This document shows positions 24,333 through 32,583 of a stretch of DNA of 64,000 nt, in pieces. Positions within the stretch are counted from its first letter, which is position 1, and each line of letters starts with the position of its first letter. Source of the stretch: Oscillospiraceae bacterium. Its GTDB lineage: Bacteria; Bacillota; Clostridia; Oscillospirales; Ruminococcaceae. A model generated the notes under the pieces. It was not told the origin of the DNA and did no database searches. It saw only the letters and a program-made list of their open reading frames with translations. The stretch spans positions 930,001 through 994,000 of the forward strand of contig BQOK01000001.1 in the NCBI GenBank assembly GCA_022835495.1, given 5' to 3'. Both the position numbers and the translations under genes were made by a program.

Positions 24333-26117
24333 ATGACAAACAACAAGCATGTGTTGACCTGGCTGGACGAGATGGTCGCCCTGGTCAAACCCGACAAGGT
24401 GGTTTGGATCGACGGCAGCGAGGAGCAGCTGAAGGCCCTGCGGGACGAGGCGCTCTCGACCGGCGAGATGGAAGCGCTGAACCAGGAGGAACTGCCCGGC
24501 TGCCTGCTGCACCGCACCAAGAAAAACGACGTGGCCCGCGTGGAGGGCCGCACCTACATCTGCACCAAGAACCGGGACGACGCGGCGCCCGTGAACAACT
24601 GGATGGAAACGAGCGAGATGAAGGCCAAGCTCACCCCCATGTACGACGGCGTGATGAAGGGCCGCACCATGTATGTGATCCCCTACTGCATGGGCCCCAT
24701 CGGCAGCCCGTTCAGCAAGGTGGGCGTTGAGCTGACCGACAGCATCTATGTGGTGCTGAATATGGACATTATGACCCGCATGGGCCAGAAGGCCCTGGAT
24801 CAGCTGGGCGATTCCAACGACTTTGTGCGCGGCCTGCACTCCAAGGCCGACGTGGACGAGGAGAACCGCTACATCGTGCAGTTCCCCGAAGAGAACACCA
24901 TCTGGTCCATCAACTCGGCCTACGGCGGCAACGTGCTGCTGGGCAAAAAGTGCTTTGCGCTGCGCATTGCCAGCTACCAGGGCTTCAAGGAAGGCTGGAT
25001 GGCCGAGCACATGCTGATTCTGGGCATTGAAGCCCCGAATGGCGAGACCAGCTACATCACCGCGGCGTTCCCCTCGGCCTGCGGCAAGACCAACCTGGCC
25101 ATGCTCATCCCGCCGGAAGTGTATGCCCAGCAGGGCTACAAGGTGTGGACCGTGGGCGACGACATCGCCTGGATGCACATTGGCGAGGACGGCCGCCTGT
25201 ACGCCATCAACCCGGAGGCCGGTTTCTTCGGCGTGGCCCCCGGCACCAACGCCAAGAGCAACTACAACGCCCTGGCTTCCACCAAAAAGAACACCATCTT
25301 CACCAACGTGGCCCACAACCTGGACAACAACACCGTGTGGTGGGAGGGCCTGGACAAAAACCCGCCCGTGAACGCGGTGGAGTGGACCGGCAACAAGGTG
25401 AACGGGCCCGAGTATGCGGCCCAGGGCGGCAAGCTGGCGCATCCCAACAGCCGCTTCACCGCGCCTGCCATCAACTGCCCCTGCCTGTCCAAGGAGTTCG
25501 ATAACCCCAATGGTGTGCCCGTGACCGCCATGGTCTTCGGCGGCCGCCGTGCCAAGACCGCGCCGCTGGTGTACCAGAGCTTTGACTGGAACCACGGCGT
25601 GTACGTGGGCAGCGCGATGGCCAGCGAGACCACCGCCGCCGCCACCGGCGCCGTGGGCGTGGTGCGCCGTGACCCCATGGCCATGCGGCCCTTCTGCGGC
25701 TACAACATGGGCGATTACTTCAGCCACTGGCTGGACATGGGTAAAAAGCTAGGCGACAAGGCCCCCAAGATCTTCAACGTGAACTGGTTCCGCACCGACG
25801 ACGAAGGCCACTTTATCTGGCCGGGCTTCGGCGACAACATGCGCGTGCTGATGTGGATCCTGAACCGCTGCGAGGGCAAGGTGGATGCGGTGGAGACCGC
25901 CATCGGCTACCTGCCCAAGGCCGAGGACATTGACGTGACCGGCCTGGAGGGCGAGGGCGTGACCGTGGACACCGTGAAGGACCTGCTCACGGTGGACAGC
26001 GCTTTGTGGCTGGAAGACTGCAAGGGCGTGCACGAGCTGTACGACCAGATCGGCGAGCGCGTTCCCGCCGAGCTGCGCAAACAGCTGGCCGACCTGGAAG
26101 CCCGCCTGGCAAAATAA
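24333..26117 (+). CDS. pckG: Phosphoenolpyruvate carboxykinase (GTP)
   Basis: A 594-residue protein of GTP-type PEPCK length. Seen: PYCMGPIGSPFSKVGVELTDS, SAYGGNVLLGKKCFALRIAS, the P-loop AAFPSACGKTNLAML (about residue 245) with the mobile Cys, TVGDDIAWMHIG with the metal-binding Asp, INPEAGFFGVAPGTN and WFRTDDEGHFIWPGFGDNMRVL (lid and guanine pocket). It catalyses oxaloacetate plus GTP to PEP, CO2 and GDP. In anaerobes it often runs toward oxaloacetate. I chose ATG 24333 (MTNNKHVLTW) because GAGAGGAAAGG precedes it and family N-termini start here. A perfect palindromic terminator follows. Confidence 0.96.
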   Translation: MTNNKHVLTWLDEMVALVKPDKVVWIDGSEEQLKALRDEALSTGEMEALNQEELPGCLLHRTKKNDVARVEGRTYICTKNRDDAAPVNNWMETSEMKAKLTPMYDGVMKGRTMYVIPYCMGPIGSPFSKVGVELTDSIYVVLNMDIMTRMGQKALDQLGDSNDFVRGLHSKADVDEENRYIVQFPEENTIWSINSAYGGNVLLGKKCFALRIASYQGFKEGWMAEHMLILGIEAPNGETSYITAAFPSACGKTNLAMLIPPEVYAQQGYKVWTVGDDIAWMHIGEDGRLYAINPEAGFFGVAPGTNAKSNYNALASTKKNTIFTNVAHNLDNNTVWWEGLDKNPPVNAVEWTGNKVNGPEYAAQGGKLAHPNSRFTAPAINCPCLSKEFDNPNGVPVTAMVFGGRRAKTAPLVYQSFDWNHGVYVGSAMASETTAAATGAVGVVRRDPMAMRPFCGYNMGDYFSHWLDMGKKLGDKAPKIFNVNWFRTDDEGHFIWPGFGDNMRVLMWILNRCEGKVDAVETAIGYLPKAEDIDVTGLEGEGVTVDTVKDLLTVDSALWLEDCKGVHELYDQIGERVPAELRKQLADLEARLAK

Positions 26118-26141
26118 GCAAATTTTCAGAAACATCCATCG

Positions 26142-26178
26142 AAAGCTCCCGGAAGGATCCTTCCGGGAGCTTTTCTTT
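26142..26178 (+). terminator. pckG terminator
   Basis: A perfect 32-base palindrome (arms AAAGCTCCCGGAAGGA at 26142-26157 and complement at 26158-26173) is followed by TTTCTTT. The central GGATCC must form the loop. Confidence 0.9.
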
Positions 26179-26381
26179 GCCTGCCGGGGCAAAGGCCCGG
26201 GCAGGGGCCGGAGAGAAAACGTTTGCGGCACGGACGGGGCGCCGGGCAGGCGCAGCCCGGCCCGCAGGAGCGGCCCGTGGGCGGGCGGAGGGACCTGCAG
26301 CGGCGCCTTTGGGCAAGGGTCCGACGAAGGGAGGGAGCTGCGGCGGCCATGGAAAATGCAGGAAGTTTTTTTGCGCCGCGA

Positions 26382-26409
26382 TTGACAAACCGCTTGGCCG
26401 TTATATAAT
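26382..26409 (+). promoter_or_regulatory. Consensus promoter for the FadR-type regulator
   Basis: TTGACA (26382-26387), a 16-base spacer and TATAAT (26404-26409): both hexamers are perfect. The inverted repeat at 26429-26442 lies just downstream. Confidence 0.85.
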
Positions 26410-26481
26410 TTTATACAAAGTGCACCATTGGCGTGAGCGCCATGGAGCACAGCATCGAAAGAGATGGGAACGGGGTTCGTG

Positions 26482-27189
26482 ATGGCGGATTTTTTGTACA
26501 ACAACATTGCGCAGCAGCTGGAAAAAGAAATTCAGGGCCTGCCGGAGGGCACACGCCTGCCCTCCGAGCGGGATATGGCGCAGAAATATGGGGTGAGCCG
26601 CAACGTGCTGCGGGAGGCGGTGCGCCTGCTGAGTGAAAAGGGCTTGCTGAACAGCCAGCCCGGCCGCGGCATTTATGTTGCGAACGACAGCAAGGGTAAA
26701 TTTGCTGACCGGTTGGAGGAATTGCTGCTGCACAGCGATTCGGGCCTGGCCGAGATGGTGGAGGTGCGCGAGAGCCTGGAAATGGCGATCGTGGAAAAGG
26801 CGGTGCTCAAGGCCAGCGACGCGGACGTGCGGGACCTGATGCGCCTGTATCAGGCCATGGAGGCCGCCCGGGACGATGTGGAGGGCTTTAACCGCCTGGA
26901 CCGGGAGTTCCATGTGCAGCTGGCAAAGTGCACCCACAACACGATTTTTCCCATTTTGATCAACGCCTTTTTTCAGATCACCGATGAGAAGCTGTTTTTG
27001 CTGACCGAGCTGTTTCCGGGGCGGATCGATTCGGCCCAGCGGGAGCACCGGCGCTTTGTGGAGGCGATCCTGAACCGGGACGTGGAGGAGGGGCGCGCGG
27101 TGGCCCGCAAGCACTTCAGCATCAGCGACCTGCTTGCGCACATGCAGCAGCAGGAAAAAATCGACAAAAATCGCGGCACAAACATGTGA
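26482..27189 (+). CDS. GntR/FadR-family transcriptional regulator
   Basis: A 235-residue protein with an N-terminal winged helix (YNNIAQQLEKEI, GTRLPSERDMAQKYGVSRNVLREAVRLLSEKGLLNSQPGRGIYV, residues about 5-70) and a C-terminal FCD ligand domain (about 85-215). The FCD domain carries the Asp and His residues expected for metal-dependent effector binding (NRLDREFHVQLAKC, HRRFVEAILNRD). FadR-type regulators usually repress a neighbouring catabolic operon until a sugar acid or related ligand binds. Sites matching the subfamily operator TNGTNNNACNA lie at 27258 and 31496. The start is uncertain: ATG 26464 is also in frame. Confidence 0.9.
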   Translation: MADFLYNNIAQQLEKEIQGLPEGTRLPSERDMAQKYGVSRNVLREAVRLLSEKGLLNSQPGRGIYVANDSKGKFADRLEELLLHSDSGLAEMVEVRESLEMAIVEKAVLKASDADVRDLMRLYQAMEAARDDVEGFNRLDREFHVQLAKCTHNTIFPILINAFFQITDEKLFLLTELFPGRIDSAQREHRRFVEAILNRDVEEGRAVARKHFSISDLLAHMQQQEKIDKNRGTNM

Positions 27190-27220
27190 ACAATATCAAT
27201 AGAATTTTTGCGGATTTTGA

Positions 27221-27248
27221 TTGACAACTGTGCATTGCGTGCTATTAT
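27221..27248 (+). promoter_or_regulatory. Promoter of the sugar ABC/frl operon
   Basis: TTGACA (27221-27226), a 16-base spacer and TATTAT (27243-27248), starting 32 bases after the regulator gene. Confidence 0.8.
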
Positions 27249-27257
27249 TGTGTTAAG

Positions 27258-27268
27258 CGGTACTACCA
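27258..27268 (+). promoter_or_regulatory. Putative FadR-type operator 1
   Basis: CGGTACTACCA matches the FadR-subfamily consensus TNGTNNNACNA at 10 of 11 positions and lies about 10 bases after the -10, where a bound repressor would block transcription. The core GGTA-N-TACCAGT recurs at 31498. Confidence 0.65.
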
Positions 27269-27329
27269 GTTGAACCGCAAAACAAACTGGGTGCCATTCT
27301 TGCAGACCGATTGTTTAAGGAGGATTGAA

Positions 27330-28652
27330 ATGAAACTGTTCAGAAAGCTCACATCCATCGCCCTGGCATTGGCGCTGGCCGCCGCGGGCCTGACCGGCTG
27401 CGGCGGGGGCGCAGGGCCGGCCCCCGCGGGCGGCGGCAGCCAGCCGGCGGGCCAGACCGGCGCGGCGCAGGCGGAGATTGAGGTGTTCACCCGCTTTGCC
27501 GACGGCGCGGGCAAGGCCTACTTCGACGAGGCGGCCGCGGGCTTTATGGCCGAGAATCCGGGCGTAAAGGTGACCGTGACCAGCGCGGACAACCAGAACT
27601 ACAAGCAGGAGATCAATGTGCGCCTGGCCAGCAACGAAACGCCGGATATCTATTTTGCATGGAGCGGCGTGTACGCTGAAAACTTTGCGGACGGCGGCCG
27701 CGCCCTGGACCTGACCCCCTACCTGGAAGCGGATAAGGCCTGGGCCGACAGCGTGATCGCCTCGCAGTGGGGGCCGTTTACCTACGGCGGCAAGGTGTAC
27801 GGCGTGCCCATTATTATGGACGGCAAGACTTTTTATTACAACAAGGAGATCTTTGCCGAGCTGGGGCTGGAAGCGCCCCAAAACTGGACCGAGTTTATGA
27901 GCGTGCTGGACACGCTGGCAGCCAGCAAATACATTCCCATCTCGCTGGGCAACAGCGAGGACTGGGCCACCGGCCACTACATGACCACCCTGAACCAGCG
28001 GGTGGTGCCCGCCGGGGTACTTGCGGCGGACTACGCGCTGACCAGTGACAACAGCTTTGCCGACCCCGCCTATGTGACCGCGCTGGAGTATCTGCAGCAG
28101 CTGGTGCCCTATTTTACCCCGGGCTGCAATGCGGTGGGCTACGACGAGGGGATCAACGATTTCACCAGCGGCAGGGCGGCCATCTATTATGAGCAGTTCA
28201 ACCAGGTGCAGTACATTGAGCCCGCGGAATTTGAGTGGTCCTGGTTCGATTTCCCGGATATTGAGGGCGCCGCGGGCGACCAGAACGCGCTGACCGGCGC
28301 GCCCCAGGGCTTTATGGTGGCGGCAAACACCCAATACCCGGACGAGTGCGTGGCCTTTTTGAAGTACCTGACCCGGGTGGACGTGGCCGGCAGGATGGTG
28401 AAGGACACCATGATGTTCAGCACGGTGGACGGGGCCATCAACGCCGACACCGCTTCGGACACCTTCATCCGGATTGCCGAGACCATCAAGGAGGCCAGCA
28501 GCATCAACCTGTGGCTGGACAACGCCACGGACAGCGAGGTGGTGACCACCTATCTTTCCGGCATTCAGGCCATGGTGGGCGGCGACAGGAGCGCGGCCCA
28601 GGTGATGGCCGAGGTGCAGCAAAAGGCCGCACAGGTGAAGGCCGAACAATAA
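27330..28652 (+). CDS. Sugar ABC transporter substrate-binding lipoprotein (operon 1)
   Basis: A 440-residue extracellular solute-binding protein (family 1). The N-terminus is a lipoprotein signal (basic MKLFRK, hydrophobic stretch, lipobox LTGC with Cys near residue 25) followed by a Gly/Ala/Pro linker. The mature part has IEVFTRFADGAGKAYFDEAA, VPIIMDGKTFYYNKEIFAELGLEAPQNWTEF and GRAAIYYEQFNQ segments of MalE/UgpB-like proteins. It captures sugar outside the membrane for the two permeases that follow. AAGGAGG lies 7 bases before ATG 27330. In context (FrlB and FrlD homologues downstream) the ligand may be fructoselysine or another glycated amine. No ATPase gene is in the operon, so a shared MsmX-type ATPase is likely. 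Confidence 0.92.
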   Translation: MKLFRKLTSIALALALAAAGLTGCGGGAGPAPAGGGSQPAGQTGAAQAEIEVFTRFADGAGKAYFDEAAAGFMAENPGVKVTVTSADNQNYKQEINVRLASNETPDIYFAWSGVYAENFADGGRALDLTPYLEADKAWADSVIASQWGPFTYGGKVYGVPIIMDGKTFYYNKEIFAELGLEAPQNWTEFMSVLDTLAASKYIPISLGNSEDWATGHYMTTLNQRVVPAGVLAADYALTSDNSFADPAYVTALEYLQQLVPYFTPGCNAVGYDEGINDFTSGRAAIYYEQFNQVQYIEPAEFEWSWFDFPDIEGAAGDQNALTGAPQGFMVAANTQYPDECVAFLKYLTRVDVAGRMVKDTMMFSTVDGAINADTASDTFIRIAETIKEASSINLWLDNATDSEVVTTYLSGIQAMVGGDRSAAQVMAEVQQKAAQVKAEQ

Positions 28653-28660
28653 ATCGATCC

Positions 28661-28688
28661 GGGCGGCGGGCTGCATGGCCCGCCGCCC
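28661..28688 (+). terminator. Intra-operon hairpin after binding-protein gene (operon 1)
   Basis: Perfect 11-base G+C arms (GGGCGGCGGGC at 28661-28671 and 28678-28688) without a T run. It probably stabilises the binding-protein mRNA end relative to the permease part. Confidence 0.6.
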
Positions 28689-28707
28689 CCACTGGGGAGG
28701 CAAGCCA

Positions 28708-29613
28708 ATGTCCAAAAGCAAGATAAAACCGTATTTCTACCTGCTTCCCGGGCTGGCACTGCTGCTGGTGTTCGTGTACTGGCCCATCGCGCAGAACATT
28801 GGGTACAGCTTTTTGAAATGGGACCTGTTCTCGGGAAAAAAGACCTGGATCGGCCTGGCGAACTACGCCAACCTGCTGCGATCGGCGGAATTTTGGGTGG
28901 CGCTGAAAAACAACCTCTGGTATGTTGCCGTTTCGCTGGTGTGCCAGGTGGGGATCGCGCTGTGCTTTGCGGCCTTTTTGGAAAACATGCGCAGCCGGAA
29001 GCTGGCGGCGGTGTTCCGCACCACCTACTTTTTGCCCTCGCTGATCTCGCTTACGGTCATTGGGCTGCTGTTCTCGTTTATCTACCGCAACGATGGGCTG
29101 CTGAACAGCTTTTTGCAGCTGGCCGGCTTTGGACGGCTGGCCACCGGCTGGCTGGGCAACCCGAAAACGGCCATTTTTGCCTGTATTGCGGTGTCGCAGT
29201 GGAAGAGCATCGGCTATACCATGATGCTGCTGATCGTGGCCATTCAAAAAATACCCGCCGAGATCAACGAGGCGGCGCGCATGGACGGGGCGTCCAGGCT
29301 GCAGACCTTCTGGCATGTGACCGTGCCCAACATCAAGGGCATGCTGCGCATCTCGATGATGATCAACATTGCGGGGGGGCTTTTGGTGTTCAACGAGGTC
29401 TACATTATGACCGGGGGCGGGCCCCACGGCTCCAGCGAGGTGCTGAGCACCCTGATGTATCAGAATGCCTTTGTGCACGGCAAGGTGGGCTATGCGGCGG
29501 CGATCGCCAACATTATTTTAGTGCTGTCGGTGCTTTTTTCGGCGCTTCAGTTTGCCGGCGGCGACGGGGAAAAACCTGCAAAGAAACCGCGCAGGGCAAG
29601 GAAAGGGCGGTGA
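28708..29613 (+). CDS. Sugar ABC transporter permease, MalF/UgpA type (operon 1)
   Basis: A 301-residue inner-membrane permease with six hydrophobic segments. The EAA cytoplasmic loop EINEAARMDGASRLQTFWHVTVP (about residues 190-212), which docks on the ATPase, is intact. The opening YFYLLPGLALLLVFVYWPIAQNIGYSF is typical of MalF/UgpA-type carbohydrate permeases. ATG 28708 follows GGGGAGG. The C-terminus is basic (KKPRRARKGR). It pairs with the permease starting six bases after its stop. Confidence 0.93.
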   Translation: MSKSKIKPYFYLLPGLALLLVFVYWPIAQNIGYSFLKWDLFSGKKTWIGLANYANLLRSAEFWVALKNNLWYVAVSLVCQVGIALCFAAFLENMRSRKLAAVFRTTYFLPSLISLTVIGLLFSFIYRNDGLLNSFLQLAGFGRLATGWLGNPKTAIFACIAVSQWKSIGYTMMLLIVAIQKIPAEINEAARMDGASRLQTFWHVTVPNIKGMLRISMMINIAGGLLVFNEVYIMTGGGPHGSSEVLSTLMYQNAFVHGKVGYAAAIANIILVLSVLFSALQFAGGDGEKPAKKPRRARKGR

Positions 29614-29618
29614 GCGGC

Positions 29619-30476
29619 ATGGAACGAAAGCACAGAGCGCGCCGCCCGGGCACCCTTGCCGGGCGGGCGGGGGGCTGGGCCGGCCTTGCGGCCGCATGGC
29701 TGTATTTTTTCATTATCGCCGTGCCCCTTTTGTGGATGGCGGTGAGCTCGTTCAAAACAACGAACGAGATCTTCAACAACATTTGGGGCCTGCCGGAGCA
29801 GTGGCAGTTCCAAAATTATGTGCAGGCCTGGAACAGCGGCATTTCGCGCTATTTTGTGAACAGCGTGTTCACCACGGTGTGCACCGTGCTGCTCACCCTG
29901 CTGGTGTGCGCGCTGTATGCCTACAGCATTGCGGTGTACGATTTTAAGGGCAAGCGGGCCTTTTTCCTGCTGGCGCTGGCGGGCATGCTGTTTTCGCCCA
30001 TTGTGAGCATCATCCCCCTGTACCAGGAGGTACAGACCCTGCATTTGTACAACACCCTGTGGGCGCTGATCCTGATCTACGCGGCCTACCAGATGGCCAT
30101 GTCGTTTTTGGTGATCCATAACTTTTTTGCGGACATCGACAAGGCCTACCTGGACGCCGCCCGGATCGACGGCTGCACCGACGGCCGGGCCCTGTGGAAC
30201 ATTTATATCCCCATGAGCCGGCCGGTGTTTTTGACCAGCGCGGTGCTGACCGGGTTTTATGCCTGGAACGAGTTCACCTTTGCGCTGGTGTTTGTGAAAA
30301 AGGATGCGCTCAAGACCATCCCGGTGGGACTGCTCGCTTTCCAGGGGGAGATGCACGCCGAGTGGGCGGTGCTGCTGGCGGGGCTTACCATCTCGGCCAT
30401 TCCCATTATTTTGTTTTATATCTTTTGCCAGAAATATTTTATCGCCGGGCTGAGCTCGGGCGGTGTGAAGGGCTGA
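29619..30476 (+). CDS. Sugar ABC transporter permease, MalG/UgpE type (operon 1)
   Basis: A 285-residue permease with six hydrophobic segments and the EAA-type loop KAYLDAARIDGCTDGRALWNIYIPMSRP (about residues 178-205). The early VPLLWMAVSSFKTTNEIF is the family signature. The true start is ATG 29619 (MERKHRARRPG) five bases after the previous stop; the long open frame upstream is only the shadow of the first permease. Together with the binding protein it forms a CUT1-type importer lacking its own ATPase gene. Confidence 0.93.
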   Translation: MERKHRARRPGTLAGRAGGWAGLAAAWLYFFIIAVPLLWMAVSSFKTTNEIFNNIWGLPEQWQFQNYVQAWNSGISRYFVNSVFTTVCTVLLTLLVCALYAYSIAVYDFKGKRAFFLLALAGMLFSPIVSIIPLYQEVQTLHLYNTLWALILIYAAYQMAMSFLVIHNFFADIDKAYLDAARIDGCTDGRALWNIYIPMSRPVFLTSAVLTGFYAWNEFTFALVFVKKDALKTIPVGLLAFQGEMHAEWAVLLAGLTISAIPIILFYIFCQKYFIAGLSSGGVKG

Positions 30477-30498
30477 GGCCCGGAAGGAGGCAAACGGC

Positions 30499-31446
30499 AT
30501 GATCGTTTCCACACTGGGGCTGGAGGAGCCCTGGCGCAGCCGGCTGGACCGCACGGCCGGCGGCCGGCCGGTGCGCCACTGCGCGTTGGCGGAGCTGACC
30601 GCAGAGGAGCTGGAGCAGACCGAGATCCTGTTCACCTACGGCTATGACGTGACGGAGAAGGCGCTGGCCGCCATGCCCGCGCTGCGGTGGGTGCACATCG
30701 GCCAGTCGGGCATGGATAAGCTGCCCATGGCCGAACTGGCCCGGCGGGGCATCCGGCTGACCAATTCCCGCGGGATCAATGCGGTGGCCATTGCCGAATA
30801 CGCCATGGGCATGATGCTGAACGTGGTGCGCAGGAGCTTTGTGTTTTACGAACAGGCCCGCGCGGGCGTGTGGGATCTGGAGACCCGCCTGGACGAGGTG
30901 TGCGGCAAGACCCTGGGCATTTTTGGCCTGGGGCGGGTGGGCCGGGAGCTGGCGGCGCGGGCGCACGCCTTTGGAATGCAGGTGCTGGGGGTGGACCTTG
31001 CCCCCGGAACGGCGCCGGGCGTGCAGGCGGTGTATGCGCCCGCCCAGCGGCTGGAGGTGCTGGCCCGCTGTGATTTTGTGGTGATCTGCATGCCGCTGAC
31101 GGGCGAAACCCGGCACCTTTTTGGCGAAAAGGAACTGGCGGCCATGAAACCCACGGCCTGGCTGATGAATGTGGGGCGGGGCCCCATTGTGGACGAGGCG
31201 GCCCTGACAAGGGCGCTGGAGGCGGGGCAGCTTGGGGGAGCGGCGCTGGATGTGTTCGAGACCGAGCCCCTGCCCGCCGGCAGCCCCTTGTGGGGGATGA
31301 AGAACGTGTACATCACCCCGCACATCGCGGGGGATCACCAGGCGTCTTATATGCCCCGCATGATGGGGGTGCTGTGCGAAAACCTGGCCCTTTACCCGGC
31401 GTTTGAGCGCATGGAAAACCCTGTGGACCCGGGCCGGGGCTTTTAA
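30499..31446 (+). CDS. D-isomer-specific 2-hydroxyacid dehydrogenase family protein
   Basis: A 315-residue NAD(P)-dependent oxidoreductase. The dinucleotide motif GIFGLGRVGRELAARA starts near residue 140. The catalytic Arg is in MNVGRGPIVDEAAL, the Glu in LDVFETEPLP and the acid-base His in ITPHIAGDH. The family reduces 2-keto acids or oxidises D-2-hydroxy acids. Its place inside an frl-like operon is unusual, since E. coli frl has no such gene. It may act on a side product of the imported compound, or the substrate may be a glycated hydroxy acid. GGAAGGAGG precedes the ATG. Confidence 0.9.
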   Translation: MIVSTLGLEEPWRSRLDRTAGGRPVRHCALAELTAEELEQTEILFTYGYDVTEKALAAMPALRWVHIGQSGMDKLPMAELARRGIRLTNSRGINAVAIAEYAMGMMLNVVRRSFVFYEQARAGVWDLETRLDEVCGKTLGIFGLGRVGRELAARAHAFGMQVLGVDLAPGTAPGVQAVYAPAQRLEVLARCDFVVICMPLTGETRHLFGEKELAAMKPTAWLMNVGRGPIVDEAALTRALEAGQLGGAALDVFETEPLPAGSPLWGMKNVYITPHIAGDHQASYMPRMMGVLCENLALYPAFERMENPVDPGRGF

Positions 31447-31495
31447 AGCCCCGGCGCAGGGCATGATACGGAAAAAAGTTATTTTGAAAATTAAT

Positions 31496-31506
31496 TGGTA
31501 GTACCA
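31496..31506 (+). promoter_or_regulatory. Putative FadR-type operator 2
   Basis: TGGTAGTACCA is an exact match to the FadR-subfamily consensus TNGTNNNACNA, 25 bases before the FrlB-like ATG, overlapping a longer GGTA-N10-TACC arrangement to 31514. It shares 14 of 18 bases with the site at 27259-27276. Confidence 0.7.
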
Positions 31507-31530
31507 GTAATACCAAAAAGGAGGAAAAGA

Positions 31531-32514
31531 ATGGAACAGACAAATTACAGCGAGCGGGGGGTCCGGCGGGTGCTGGAGCAGCTGGGGGAAAGGCGCTTTG
31601 ACCGGATCTTCTTTGTGGCCTGCGGCGGCTCCTCGGCCCTGATGTACCCCAGCGCCTACCTGGTGGACACCAGAAGCAGGACCCTGGCCGCGGAATATCT
31701 GAATTCCAACGAATTTATTTATCGCGCGCCCGCCCGGCTGGACGAGCGGGCGGTGGTGATCCTGTGTTCCCAGGAGGGCAAGACCCCCGAAACGGTGGAG
31801 GCGGCGCGTTTTGCCCGGGCAAAAGGGGCGGCGGTGCTGACCATCGCCATGCGGGAGGGCACGCCCCTGGAGGCGGCGGGGGAAGGCTTTGTGCTGTATG
31901 GGCACTACGAGACCTGCCCTATGAAGGACACCAGCTACGGCGTGATGTATATGCTCACGGCGGGGCTGATCGACCGGCAGGAGGGCGCCGGGCTGCTGGA
32001 GGGCATGGTGCGCGCCCTGGAGGCCCTGGACCCGGTGGTGCAGAGGGCCAAACAGGACTGGCAGCCCAGGGCGATGGAGTTTGCGCAGGGCTGCAGGGAC
32101 GCCAGGGTGCTTTATTCGCTGGCCAGCGGGTGCGATTATTCGCAGGCGTATGTGCTGTGCAACTGCTACATGATGGAGATGCAATGGATCAACGCGATCC
32201 CCATCCACGCGGGCGAGTTTTTTCACGGGCCGTTTGAGATCATTGAGGAGGACAGCCCGGTGATATTGCTGCTGGGGCGGGACGAGACCCGCTTTTTGGA
32301 GGAGCGGGCCCTGGCGTTCTGCAAAAAGTTCACCCAGAAGCTGTTCGTGATTGACGCGGCGGAGATCGACTTCGGCGCGGTGGAACCCGCCTATGAGGGA
32401 TTCATGGCGGTGCTGGCGCTGAACAACATCTGCCGCCTGTATTCCAAGGCCATTGCCGGGGTGCGCGGGCATTCGCTGGACCTGCGGCGCTATATGCACC
32501 TGATGGATTATTGA
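31531..32514 (+). CDS. frlB: SIS-domain fructosamine-6-phosphate deglycase, FrlB-like
   Basis: A 327-residue protein with two SIS domains. It resembles E. coli FrlB throughout: FDRIFFVACGGSSALMYPSAYL at the start of SIS1, the SIS1 serine motif CSQEGKTPET, the active-site region IPIHAGEFFHGPFEIIEEDSP in SIS2, LLLGRDETRFLEERALAF, and a C-terminus RRYMHLMDY like the FrlB RRYYGGLVEY. FrlB splits fructoselysine 6-phosphate into glucose 6-phosphate and lysine. The FrlD-like kinase two genes on makes its substrate. ATG 31531 follows AAAAAGGAGG. A FadR-type operator precedes it, giving the second half of the operon its own control. Confidence 0.85.
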   Translation: MEQTNYSERGVRRVLEQLGERRFDRIFFVACGGSSALMYPSAYLVDTRSRTLAAEYLNSNEFIYRAPARLDERAVVILCSQEGKTPETVEAARFARAKGAAVLTIAMREGTPLEAAGEGFVLYGHYETCPMKDTSYGVMYMLTAGLIDRQEGAGLLEGMVRALEALDPVVQRAKQDWQPRAMEFAQGCRDARVLYSLASGCDYSQAYVLCNCYMMEMQWINAIPIHAGEFFHGPFEIIEEDSPVILLLGRDETRFLEERALAFCKKFTQKLFVIDAAEIDFGAVEPAYEGFMAVLALNNICRLYSKAIAGVRGHSLDLRRYMHLMDY

Positions 32515-32583
32515 GAACGCCCCGCGGCGCGCGATGGGCCGAGGCCGCGCGCCGCAGGGCGGCGGAGAGGGGGAGAGGGACAC

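Larger units (their letters stand above)
26118..26481. other. Spacer upstream of FadR-type regulator
   Basis: Besides the pckG terminator and the promoter at 26382-26409, about 200 very G+C-rich bases lie here with no supportable gene. A near-perfect inverted repeat TGGCG-TGAG-CGCCA (26429-26442) lies 20 bases after the -10 and could be an operator or an RNA stem. Confidence 0.55.
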
